Below are positions 1 to 5,911 of a stretch of 11,676 nucleotides of DNA, in pieces. The DNA comes from Candidatus Bathyarchaeota archaeon (GTDB lineage: Archaea > Thermoproteota > Bathyarchaeia > Bathyarchaeales > Bathyarchaeaceae). The DNA is taken from NCBI GenBank assembly GCA_029879825.1, contig JAOUPL010000034.1, positions 1 through 11,676 on the forward strand, in the 5' to 3' direction. The position numbers were made by a program, and so were the translations under genes. The first letter of the stretch is position 1. Each line of letters starts with the position of its first letter. The notes beneath the pieces are model-generated. The model saw only the letters and a program-made list of their open reading frames with translations. It was not told the origin of the DNA and did no database searches.

Positions 1-717
1 GATGTGGATGAAATTAAGAAGCATGTTACCAAAAAGACGAAACTTATCATATTGAATACCCCCAACAACCCTACTGGAGCAGTTGTGCCCAAAAACGTCA
101 TAGAGGAAATCGGCGATCTCGCCGTAGAACGTGACCTAATCCTCATCCTCGACGAAGTTTACGAAAGAATCGTCTACGAAACCAAACACTTCAGCCTAGC
201 TACGCATTCAGACCTCAAAGACCGTATCATAACCGTCTTCTCCCTTTCCAAGACCTATGCAATGACTGGATGGAGGATTGGTTACGCCGTTTCCCACGCA
301 AACATCATTGAAGCTATGGGCAAAATCGGCGGATATGCCAACGCCTGCCGAACCTCCTTCGCGCAAAAGGCGGCGATAGCAGCATTGGACGGCCCTCAAG
401 ATTGCGTAAATATTATGGTAAAAGAATACCGAAAGAGACGAGATCTCATGGTTGAAAGATTGAAAGAAATGAAAGCCTTTTCCGTAACCAAACCTACAGG
501 TGCCTTTTACCTCTATCCAAAACTCCTTTTAGACGTCGAATCTCCGGATTTCACAAAGCAACTCATCGAAAAAGCCAACGTGGCCGTTATGCCCGGAACC
601 GCCTTCTCCATGAAGGGAGAAAAATATGTTCGAATCTCCTACGCTAACTCCATGGAAAACATTTCAGAAGCCATGAATAGGGTTCAGAGAATGGTTAGGC
701 AAATCATGAAGCCCTAG
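1..717 (+). CDS. Class I/II PLP-dependent aminotransferase, 3' part (5' end outside window)
   Basis: This is a fold-type I, AspC/aromatic-type aminotransferase that moves an amino group from an amino acid to a 2-oxoacid using pyridoxal phosphate. The reading frame is open from base 1, so the N-terminus is missing. The GTG at position 4 is an internal codon, not a start. Visible motifs in order are NTPNNPTG (PLP and substrate binding), LDEVYE (the Asp that contacts the pyridine nitrogen), SLSKTYAMTGWRIGY with the Schiff-base Lys at bases 250-252, and the C-terminal RISYANS with the Arg that holds the substrate carboxylate. It ends in TAG. iorA begins 119 bases downstream on the same strand. 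That neighbour suggests aromatic or branched amino acids as substrates, feeding 2-oxoacids to IorAB. Family assignment is firm; substrate is inferred from context. Confidence 0.9.
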   Translation, partial: DVDEIKKHVTKKTKLIILNTPNNPTGAVVPKNVIEEIGDLAVERDLILILDEVYERIVYETKHFSLATHSDLKDRIITVFSLSKTYAMTGWRIGYAVSHANIIEAMGKIGGYANACRTSFAQKAAIAALDGPQDCVNIMVKEYRKRRDLMVERLKEMKAFSVTKPTGAFYLYPKLLLDVESPDFTKQLIEKANVAVMPGTAFSMKGEKYVRISYANSMENISEAMNRVQRMVRQIMKP

Positions 718-808
718 GACTATTGGGGTTCTCATTTGCCCCGCCCAGAATCCCTACCACTCTTGCAGAAGTCTTATGCACACGTATTACGAGATACTAC
801 CTTAGAAA

Positions 809-830
809 CTTTAAAAATTCGTTAGGAAGG
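809..830 (+). promoter_or_regulatory. Candidate TATA element and Shine-Dalgarno before iorA
   Basis: A TTTAAAAAT box (about 810-818) with a purine-rich GAAAC just upstream lies in the 119-base gap between the aminotransferase and iorA. AGGAAGG follows at 824-830. A TATA box at this position would start transcription close to the ATG and leave the Shine-Dalgarno outside the RNA. So either this box makes a leaderless message, or the ribosome site works on read-through from the aminotransferase. The Shine-Dalgarno is the stronger of the two signals. Confidence 0.4.
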
Positions 831-836
831 CATAAA

Positions 837-2747
837 ATGCTGAGAGATTTAGCGAAGGGTCTCCCTGGGGAAAGGGTCTTTTTGCTTGGCAATGAAGCAA
901 TAGCTCGTGGAGCCATGGAGGGCGGAGTTCAAATTGCCGCAGCTTATCCCGGGACCCCTTCAACTGAGATATTGGAAACACTGGCGCAGGCGTCCAAACA
1001 CCTCGGTCTATACGTTGAGTGGTCAACCAACGAAAAAGTGGCTTTGGAGGTTGCATTAGGAGCTTCAATCTGTGGGTTAAGAGCCATGGCCTCCATGAAG
1101 CATGTTGGGGTAAACGTCGCCCACGATTCGTTGATGACAGCCGGCTATATGGGGGTTAAAGGAGGTCTCGTGGTAGTGTCGGCCGATGATGTACGAGCGT
1201 GGAGCTCCCAAAACGAGCAAGATAACCGTTTTACAGCAAAACAGGCCTACCTACCCGTCCTTGAACCCTCTAATGTTCAAGAAGCAAAGGACTGGACGGC
1301 CGACGCTTTCGAGCTTTCAGAAAAATTTAACCAGGTTTTTATGTTAAGAACCGTAACCAGGATCAACCATGCAAGAGGCGATGTAACTTTAGGTAAATTG
1401 CCGAAGAAGCATAGAAAAGGAGTATTCAGAAAAGACCCCTCATGGCTAACACACGTTCCAACTACAGCTAGAAAAAATAGGCCCTTAATGATTCAAAGGT
1501 TTAAGAAAATAAGCCAAGCTGTGAACAGGCTTCCTTATAACAGCTTGGAGCTGGTTGATGAAGCGAAACTAGGTGTGATTGCATGTGGGCTCTCATACGC
1601 TTACACCTTGGAAGCAACAAAATGGTTAGGCCTTGACGGCAAGGTTTCCCTTCTGAAGGTCGGAACAACGCATCCAATTCCTGAAGACTTGGTGAAAAGG
1701 CTGTTGAGTTCGGTTGAAGAAGTGTTGGTTGTAGAGGAGTTGGAGCCGTTTGTGGAGCTCCATGTTAAAGCTATTGCCGGAGAAGAAAACATCAAGATTA
1801 AGGTTCACGGGAAGGATTTAATACCTCTAATCGGAGAGCTTTCAACGAGGAAGGTAACTGAAGCACTTGCTGAGCTGACCAAGGCTAAACTTCCAATAGA
1901 CTTTAGTCGACTGGATCAGCTAAGAAAGGAAACAGCGCCTCTTATACCCTCTAGACCCCCGGCTCTTTGCCCAGGATGCCCACATAGAGCTTCTTTCTAC
2001 GCCATAAAAACCGCCGCTAAAAGCGTCGCGAAGAACTATGGCGTAGAGCCCATATATCCGGGTGACATAGGTTGTTATAGCCTCGCTGTTGCTCCTCCAT
2101 TAGAGACTGTGGACACTCTGATATCCATGGGAGCCAGTATTGGTGTCGCTAATGGTCTAGCCCACGTCGTTAGAGCCCCCATACTCGCGTGCATAGGAGA
2201 CTCAACATTCTTCCATGCGGGAATCCCCCCACTAATAAATGCAGTATACAACCACGCGAAAATAACGGTCATCGTACTCGACAACCTAACTACAGCCATG
2301 ACCGGTTTCCAGCCACACCCGGGATCAGGCTTTACAGCAACGGGTGTGAAAACCACTCAGCTAAAAGCCGAGAATGTAGCGAAAGGATGTGGAGTACGGT
2401 TTGTAGAAGTTGCAGATCCATTTGACTCGAGAGGGGCAATCGATATCGTTCAAAGAGCATTGATGTTTGAAGGCCCGTCTTTGGTTGTTTTTAGAAGAAA
2501 GTGCACTTTAATGGAGCTACAGGAGAAGAGGAAACGAGGGGAGAAAGTTGTTCCCTACATTGTCGATGCTGAGAAATGTAAGCAATGCGGAGTATGCATT
2601 AAGACTTTTGCTTGTCCAGCTATCATCAAGAAAGACAAGAATTACGCCATAGACGATCTCCTATGCACCGGGTGCGGATTTTGCGCAGAGATCTGCCCAT
2701 ACGAAGCCATACATTTGAGAGGGAAGGAACATGGTGAGAGAATTTAA
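837..2747 (+). CDS. iorA: Indolepyruvate ferredoxin oxidoreductase, alpha subunit
   Basis: This is the large subunit of the TPP-dependent enzyme that decarboxylates aryl pyruvates to aryl-acetyl-CoA and reduces ferredoxin. From ATG 837 it is 636 residues, normal for IorA. The N-terminal pyrimidine-binding-type domain has AAYPGTPSTE (about 34-43). The TPP domain has CPGCPHRASF, GDIGCYS and GDSTFFHAG (about 454-462) followed by VLDN. Two C-terminal ferredoxin-like motifs follow: Cys581/584/587/593 (CxxCxxCx5CP) and Cys610/613/616/620 (CxxCxxCx3CP). The frame stays open to a TTG at 723, but those 38 extra codons look unlike the family. ATG 837 has AGGAAGG seven bases upstream, so I chose it. Its last 17 bases overlap iorB, indicating coupled translation. 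The preceding aminotransferase would supply its substrate. Confidence 0.93.
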   Translation: MLRDLAKGLPGERVFLLGNEAIARGAMEGGVQIAAAYPGTPSTEILETLAQASKHLGLYVEWSTNEKVALEVALGASICGLRAMASMKHVGVNVAHDSLMTAGYMGVKGGLVVVSADDVRAWSSQNEQDNRFTAKQAYLPVLEPSNVQEAKDWTADAFELSEKFNQVFMLRTVTRINHARGDVTLGKLPKKHRKGVFRKDPSWLTHVPTTARKNRPLMIQRFKKISQAVNRLPYNSLELVDEAKLGVIACGLSYAYTLEATKWLGLDGKVSLLKVGTTHPIPEDLVKRLLSSVEEVLVVEELEPFVELHVKAIAGEENIKIKVHGKDLIPLIGELSTRKVTEALAELTKAKLPIDFSRLDQLRKETAPLIPSRPPALCPGCPHRASFYAIKTAAKSVAKNYGVEPIYPGDIGCYSLAVAPPLETVDTLISMGASIGVANGLAHVVRAPILACIGDSTFFHAGIPPLINAVYNHAKITVIVLDNLTTAMTGFQPHPGSGFTATGVKTTQLKAENVAKGCGVRFVEVADPFDSRGAIDIVQRALMFEGPSLVVFRRKCTLMELQEKRKRGEKVVPYIVDAEKCKQCGVCIKTFACPAIIKKDKNYAIDDLLCTGCGFCAEICPYEAIHLRGKEHGERI

Positions 2748-3342
2748 TATAGTTATTGCAGGAGTTGGGGGACAAGGCACAATACTAATGACTGAAATTC
2801 TTGGAAAGGCAGCGACCATTGAAGGTCTAAAAGTTAGAGGATCAGAAATTCTTGGGATGGCGGTCAGAGGAGGCCCCGTTTCCAGCACCATTCGAGTCGG
2901 AAGTGAGATCCATGGCCCGTTAGTACCAGAAGGGAAAGGAGACGTTTTAGTTGGTTTAGAGCCCACCGAAGCATTGAGGAACATAACGTACCTATCGAAA
3001 AACGGCATAGCAGTCATCAACACAAGACCGATAATTCCATACACCGTTCCCTTAGGCCTAACGAAGTATCCACACATCAAAAATGTACTCGAAACGCTAA
3101 AACGGAAATCAAGAAGTGTAATAGCATTCGATGCCACAAAGCTTGCGAAAGAAGCCGGTACCCCGGTAGTAGTCAATATGGTCATGCTTGGGGCTCTATC
3201 CGGAACCGGAAAACTCCCAATAAAAAATGAAACGCTGAAAAAAGTTATGAAAGCCCACTTCTCTAAGGAAATGGCCCGAATTAACATTAAAGCTTTTGAT
3301 CTTGGCTTTGAAGTCAGCAGAAACTTGGCTAAAAGGAATTAG
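2731..3342 (+). CDS. iorB: Indolepyruvate ferredoxin oxidoreductase, beta subunit
   Basis: This is the small subunit of the same complex, belonging to the pyruvate/2-oxoacid ferredoxin oxidoreductase gamma-domain family. It is 203 residues, the usual length for IorB. Recognisable segments are the glycine-rich GVGGQGTILMTEILGKAA near the N-terminus, RGSEILGMAVRGGPVSSTIR, and GDVLVGLEPTEALR. These are characteristic of this domain, which contributes to the 2-oxoacid/CoA interface. ATG 2731 follows GGGAAGGA two bases upstream and lies 17 bases inside iorA, so the two subunits are translationally coupled in stoichiometric amounts. No delta or separate ferredoxin subunit gene is nearby, as expected, since IorA carries the Fe-S motifs itself. 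A 208-codon open frame on the opposite strand here is a shadow. Confidence 0.93.
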   Translation: MVREFNIVIAGVGGQGTILMTEILGKAATIEGLKVRGSEILGMAVRGGPVSSTIRVGSEIHGPLVPEGKGDVLVGLEPTEALRNITYLSKNGIAVINTRPIIPYTVPLGLTKYPHIKNVLETLKRKSRSVIAFDATKLAKEAGTPVVVNMVMLGALSGTGKLPIKNETLKKVMKAHFSKEMARINIKAFDLGFEVSRNLAKRN

Positions 3343-3536
3343 TTCCCGGAACGTTCGCGACCTAGAGTTTCAACGCCCGCAAAAATCAAAGTTTAATTCT
3401 TTGTACCTACGTTGGTTCTTCTCCCTGTTTCAACATCAAACAATCCATTTAAGTTAGTTAAACTACACGAAGGTTCAGAAAGACAAAAAAATAATGTCTA
3501 ACGCTTAATGTTATCGTAGAATTTCATGGTGAAAAC
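3343..3536. other. Intergenic region between iorB and the PUA gene
   Basis: These 194 bases are AT-rich and hold no convincing ORF or RNA gene. Possible TATA-like boxes are GTTTAATT (3391-3398, behind the purine-rich AAAAATCAAA) and ATTTAAG (3447-3453). Either could drive the PUA-nac pair, and the first is the better match. GAACGTTC just after the iorB stop is an 8-base palindrome. No clear poly-T terminator for iorB is visible. Confidence 0.4.
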
Positions 3537-4016
3537 ATGGGTGACAAACCTGACGCTCTCCAGAAAATAAGGAGCATAGCGAATTATCAGTTTGGAGGAG
3601 AGGTGGGGAAAAAACTCTTCCCAAATGAAGCTAGAATCGTTTACTCGAAGAGAACAGGGAGAATACGCCACATATACTTAGGAGAAAAAATGTTAGCCAC
3701 CCTTCGACCCACCGACGGCCTTTTTTCCCTAACCATTGCAGGAGCCAAGCGAATAATGGAGCACGTAAAACCTCCAAGGCTATGGGTTAGAATTCAAGAA
3801 GAGGCCGAGCCCTTTGTTGCCGAGGGAAAGAGTGTCTTTGCCAAATACGTCATCGACGCCGATGAAGAGATAAGGCCTCAAGAAGAAGTTATTGTCGTAA
3901 CCAAAAAAGGTGAGGCTTTGGCTGTGGGAAGAGCCGTGCTTTCTGGAAAGGAAATGAAGACATTTAGAAGAGGAGCGGCGGTGCGAGTGCGGAAGGGGGT
4001 AGCGGAAGAAAGTTAA
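3537..4016 (+). CDS. Stand-alone pre-PUA/PUA domain RNA-binding protein
   Basis: This 159-residue protein looks like the C-terminal half of archaeosine tRNA-guanine transglycosylase relatives without the catalytic domain. Residues about 9-75 match the pre-PUA region: IANYQFGGEVGKKLFP, KRTGRIRHIYLG, and LATLRPTDGLFSLTIAGAKRI. Residues about 80-153 match a PUA domain: EEAEPFVAEGKSVFAKYV, IRPQEEVIVV, and AVGRAVLSGKEM. PUA domains bind structured RNA such as tRNA or rRNA. No catalytic residues of a transglycosylase or pseudouridine synthase are present. ATG 3537 follows GGTGA four bases upstream. nac starts 40 bases downstream on the same strand, so the two are probably one operon. A role in tRNA or ribosome biology is likely, but the exact target cannot be read from the sequence. 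Confidence 0.82.
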   Translation: MGDKPDALQKIRSIANYQFGGEVGKKLFPNEARIVYSKRTGRIRHIYLGEKMLATLRPTDGLFSLTIAGAKRIMEHVKPPRLWVRIQEEAEPFVAEGKSVFAKYVIDADEEIRPQEEVIVVTKKGEALAVGRAVLSGKEMKTFRRGAAVRVRKGVAEES

Positions 4017-4040
4017 GAAAGCAAAATAAAATTAGTGTAG

Positions 4041-4050
4041 AAGGGAGGTA
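4041..4050 (+). promoter_or_regulatory. Strong Shine-Dalgarno deciding the TTG start of nac
   Basis: AAGGGAGGTA here is nearly a perfect anti-16S match. It is spaced seven bases from TTG 4057, with no ATG or GTG at a comparable distance. It fixes the non-ATG start of nac. Confidence 0.8.
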
Positions 4051-4056
4051 ACAAAA

Positions 4057-4416
4057 TTGCGGAGAAGAGTAAGTCCAAGGGAAGCCAAAAGGATGATGCA
4101 ACGTATGGGCCTAAGCATGGGAGAAATGCCCGACGTTCAGGAGGTTATCTTCAAAACCAGCAGCAAAGAAATTATTGTTGAAAATCCTCAAGTCGCTATA
4201 CTTGACCTTCATGGACAAAAAATCTTCCAGGTGACAGGAGAAAGAATCACCGAAAGAGCAGTTGAAAAGGAGGCAGCTAAGGTGACTATTCCCGAAGAGG
4301 ACGTGAGGCTCGTGGCAGATCAGACTGGAAAAAGCGTGGAAGAGGCGAAGAGAGCCCTGGAAGAAACTGAAGGTGACTTAGCTAAGGCAATACTTCTCCT
4401 TCAGACAAAAGGCTGA
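4057..4416 (+). CDS. nac: Nascent polypeptide-associated complex protein (archaeal NAC)
   Basis: This is the archaeal homologue of eukaryotic alpha-NAC, a homodimeric ribosome-associated factor that contacts nascent chains at the exit tunnel. Its length of 119 residues is typical. The basic N-terminus (RRRVSPREAKRMMQRMGL) is the presumed ribosome-contacting segment. The NAC beta-barrel region follows (about 24-70; VQEVIFKTSSKEIIVENPQV, then QKIFQVTGE). A C-terminal UBA helix bundle closes it (about 77-117; EEDVRLVADQTGKSVEEAKR, then EGDLAKAILLL). The start is TTG 4057, supported by a strong GGGAGGTAA seven bases upstream. It lies 40 bases after the PUA gene. Its stop (4414-4416) directly abuts the stop of the convergent adenosyltransferase gene. 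Confidence 0.93.
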   Translation: MRRRVSPREAKRMMQRMGLSMGEMPDVQEVIFKTSSKEIIVENPQVAILDLHGQKIFQVTGERITERAVEKEAAKVTIPEEDVRLVADQTGKSVEEAKRALEETEGDLAKAILLLQTKG

Positions 4417-4929
4417 TTAGTACTGGATGCCCTTTGTTGTCGGTATTTCCTTCGGATGTTTTATGTCTTTCACTTCGTTAATGAAGTCAGCTCTTTCCAT
4501 GAGTTCTTTTGGAGCGTATCTTCCAGTTAAAACTACATCGGTTTTCTTGGGAATCTTATTCAAAAGGTCTAATACTTCTTCAGGTTCCAACAGGTTACAG
4601 TGGAGAGTCAAGTTTATTTCGTCCAAGATCAGCAGATGGGGTTTCTTCTCTTTGACAACTTTCTTGGCGAACTCTAAACCATCTTTTGCAAGCTTCTTGT
4701 CTTCTTCACCCAGGTTGCTTAGTCCAATCCAGCCCTTTCTGCCAAACTGGTAAATCTCATAGTAGGGTTGAAGTCTTTTCCTTATCTTGTATTCGCCAGT
4801 ATTCTTCCACCATTTCAAAAACTGAATTATGACCGCTTTGTGGCCGTGACCCACAGACCTTAAGGCTAAGCCCAAAGCGTTTGTTGTTTTTCCTCCACCT
4901 GTTCCAGTGTATAGATAAATATACCCCAT
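4417..4929 (-). CDS. cobO: Cob(I)yrinic acid a,c-diamide / cob(I)alamin adenosyltransferase, CobA/CobO family
   Basis: This is a P-loop enzyme that transfers the 5'-deoxyadenosyl group of ATP to Co(I) corrinoids to give coenzyme B12 forms. It is 170 residues and begins almost at the Walker A motif, as in short archaeal members. Visible parts are YTGTGGGKTTNALGLALR (about 7-24), VIIQFLKWW, the Walker B-like LLILDEINL, and VVLTGRYAP near the end. These are in CobA order. The classical P-loop reads GNGKGKTT; here it is GTGGGKTT, so the first lysine is replaced by glycine while the GKT core is kept. ATG 4929 has GGGGAG four bases upstream. It follows pyrI by 37 bases on the same strand, so both are probably on one transcript. 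Family is clear; precise corrinoid substrate is not resolvable. Confidence 0.88.
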   Translation of the reverse strand: MGYIYLYTGTGGGKTTNALGLALRSVGHGHKAVIIQFLKWWKNTGEYKIRKRLQPYYEIYQFGRKGWIGLSNLGEEDKKLAKDGLEFAKKVVKEKKPHLLILDEINLTLHCNLLEPEEVLDLLNKIPKKTDVVLTGRYAPKELMERADFINEVKDIKHPKEIPTTKGIQY

Positions 4930-4966
4930 TATTCTCCCCTATTCCTTAATCAACCACACGTGTAAG

Positions 4967-5440
4967 TTAGAATTGTTTGAGTATGTCTTGTTTTTCCATG
5001 ATGTAGCCGCAGTAATGGCACCTTAGGCGCAGGGGCTCTTCGCTGTCCACGTAAAAGGTAGGTTGCACTGGCTCTTTGCTGTTTGAGATGCACGCGGGAT
5101 TTGCGCACTTCACTATTCCACGTATAATATTGGGTAGCTTGACCCGCTGCTTTTCCGTAACTTTGTAGTTTCTAACAATGTTGATGGTGGCGTGGGGAGC
5201 CAACAACGCTATTTTATCCACTTCTTCGGATTTCAGTTCTCTCCCCTCAATTTTAACCATGTCTTTCACATCTAGCGTTTTGCTGGGAACGTTAATAGCG
5301 ACTGTTACAACCCCGTTCACGCGGCCTGTGATTCCTAAAATTTTTATTACATCAAACGCGTGGCCGCCTGTAATGTGATCTATCACGGTGCCATCTTTGA
5401 TTTTAGATACACGCAAGGTTTTTTTGGTCACGTTAACCAT
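4967..5440 (-). CDS. pyrI: Aspartate carbamoyltransferase regulatory chain
   Basis: This is the regulatory subunit of aspartate transcarbamoylase, the committed step of pyrimidine synthesis; it binds nucleotide effectors and joins catalytic trimers. At 157 residues it has the usual length. The N-terminal allosteric domain carries LRVSKIKDGTVIDHITGGHA, which includes the nucleotide-site Asp and His typical of the family. The C-terminal zinc domain has Cys112, Cys117, Cys141 and Cys144 in the expected Cx4C...Cx2C pattern. The catalytic partner pyrB is not on either side, which is unusual since pyrB and pyrI are commonly adjacent. The ATG at 5438-5440 has GGAGGA directly against it, a very short spacing. 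A GTG three codons later is the alternative start. The downstream partner is the adenosyltransferase gene. Confidence 0.94.
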   Translation of the reverse strand: MVNVTKKTLRVSKIKDGTVIDHITGGHAFDVIKILGITGRVNGVVTVAINVPSKTLDVKDMVKIEGRELKSEEVDKIALLAPHATINIVRNYKVTEKQRVKLPNIIRGIVKCANPACISNSKEPVQPTFYVDSEEPLRLRCHYCGYIMEKQDILKQF

Positions 5441-5479
5441 TCCTCCAGATTCTGTATTAGAGTTACTGAGTAAAGAGTC

Positions 5480-5498
5480 TATTTATAACTACTTTCGC
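5480..5498 (-). promoter_or_regulatory. BRE/TATA promoter of the pyrI-cobO operon
   Basis: On the minus strand, GCGAAAGTAG (5489-5498) is followed immediately by TTATAAATA (5480-5488), a near-consensus archaeal BRE plus TATA box. The expected transcription start is about 25 bases on, near 5455. That gives a leader of roughly 15 bases holding the GGAGGA ribosome site. Confidence 0.72.
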
Positions 5499-5528
5499 TT
5501 TGGCGCGCGCATAACAACGTTTCGAGCT

Positions 5529-5546
5529 TGTCGGAAATTTCCGACA
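5529..5546. repeat. 18-bp perfect palindrome upstream of the pyrI promoter
   Basis: TGTCGGAAATTTCCGACA is a perfect inverted repeat with no spacer, lying about 40 bases upstream of the pyrI TATA box. That form suits a dimeric regulator operator. It could also fold as a hairpin if transcribed. Flanking copies of CGCGCATAA lie at 5506-5514 and 5568-5576. Function is unknown. Confidence 0.75.
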
Positions 5547-5587
5547 GCGAGGACTGCTCCCCTATTCCGCGCATAAACAATCCTCGC
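5547..5587. repeat. 7-bp inverted repeat abutting the palindrome
   Basis: GCGAGGA (5547-5553) and TCCTCGC (5581-5587) are exact reverse complements separated by 27 bases. This begins on the base after the 18-bp palindrome ends. It could be a second hairpin of a structured RNA or a pair of operator half-sites. Confidence 0.5.
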
Positions 5588-5696
5588 CCTTTCAGCGCTA
5601 TTCTTCTCTTTCAAAATTTGGCAATTACCTGTTGAGCATAAGTGACTGCTTATCCTGAAGAAAATCCTTTAATCGTTTGTCCAGCATCTTATTTCG

Positions 5697-5800
5697 GGGC
5701 CCGTTGCCTAGCCAGGATCAAGGCGCCGAGCCGACTAAAAAGATGGCGCGCAAGCCTTCGGAGCCGGAGAGCCGGGGTTCAAATCCCCGCGGGCCCGCCA
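5697..5800 (+). tRNA. tRNA-Arg(UCG) with a 25-nt non-canonical intron
   Basis: The acceptor GGGCCCG (5697-5703) pairs fully with CGGGCCC (5790-5796), followed by G73 and an encoded CCA. The D-stem GCCU/AGGC closes an 11-nt loop with G18G19 and A20. The T-stem CGGGG/CCCCG closes TTCAAAT. Read without splicing, the anticodon arm has no proper U33 loop. Removing 5729-5753 joins CCG to GC and gives a perfect CCGGC/GCCGG stem, loop CUUCGGA with anticodon UCG (5758-5760), and a normal 5-nt variable loop, 79 nt in all. A20, C35 and G73 fit archaeal tRNA-Arg. It reads CGA and, by wobble, other CGN codons. U9 is slightly unusual. A weak CCTTTAAT box about 25-30 bases upstream could be its promoter. 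Confidence 0.93.
5729..5753 (+). other. tRNA intron between positions 29 and 30 (bulge-helix-bulge)
   Basis: The exon/intron junctions fall in a relaxed bulge-helix-bulge fold. The central 4-bp helix is GCGC (5723-5726) with GCGC (5748-5751). The 5' bulge is C-G^A (5727-5729) and the 3' bulge is A-A^G (5752-5754), each cut after the second bulge base. The inner intron helix is GCC (5730-5732) with GGC (5745-5747), plus a possible G-U pair. The outer exon helix is nearly absent. The splice sites chosen from the mature cloverleaf and those predicted by the bulges agree exactly. Confidence 0.85.
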
Positions 5801-5816
5801 ATTGAGCGAGCAGATA

Positions 5817-5838
5817 CTTTTCCTTATTTTTTATTTTT
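5817..5838 (+). terminator. Poly-T terminator after tRNA-Arg
   Basis: CTTTT at 5817-5821, then T6 (5827-5832) and T5 (5834-5838), begin 17 bases after the tRNA CCA. Runs of T without a hairpin are the usual archaeal termination signal. Confidence 0.65.
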
Positions 5839-5911
5839 GAAAGATAATCATTTCAGGGTATTATTAGAGAGATCGGGCTAAATGGGAACGAAGCCGCGCC
5901 ACGCACGCCCA

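Larger units (their letters stand above)
5441..5696. other. Intergenic region between pyrI and tRNA-Arg
   Basis: These 256 bases contain the pyrI promoter, the 18-bp palindrome, the adjoining inverted repeat and the CGCGCATAA pair. From about 5590 to the tRNA I see only AT-rich sequence with a weak CCTTTAAT box (5667-5674) that could serve the tRNA. Short open frames here have no ribosome site and look like chance. Confidence 0.5.

Noticed and set aside
2661..3287. 208-codon open frame on the minus strand
   Set aside because: It lies antisense to iorB and the 3' end of iorA, both clearly real by motif, and its translation has no recognisable domain.
3385..3405. CAAAG/CTTTG hairpin as an iorB terminator
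   Set aside because: The stem is only 5 bp, AT-rich, and not followed by a T run; the same bases fit a TATA box better.
5640..5660. C/D box small RNA suggested by GTGACTG and CCTGAAG
   Set aside because: There is no proper RUGAUGA C box and no paired C'/D' boxes.
5726..5772. Long-variable-arm (Ser/Leu-type) tRNA reading using CCGAG/TTCGG as anticodon stem
   Set aside because: The loop would be 25 nt with no U33 in place; splicing out 5729-5753 instead gives a perfect stem and a standard Arg loop.
5642..5881. 79-codon open frame on the plus strand
   Set aside because: It runs straight through the tRNA-Arg gene and has no ribosome site.
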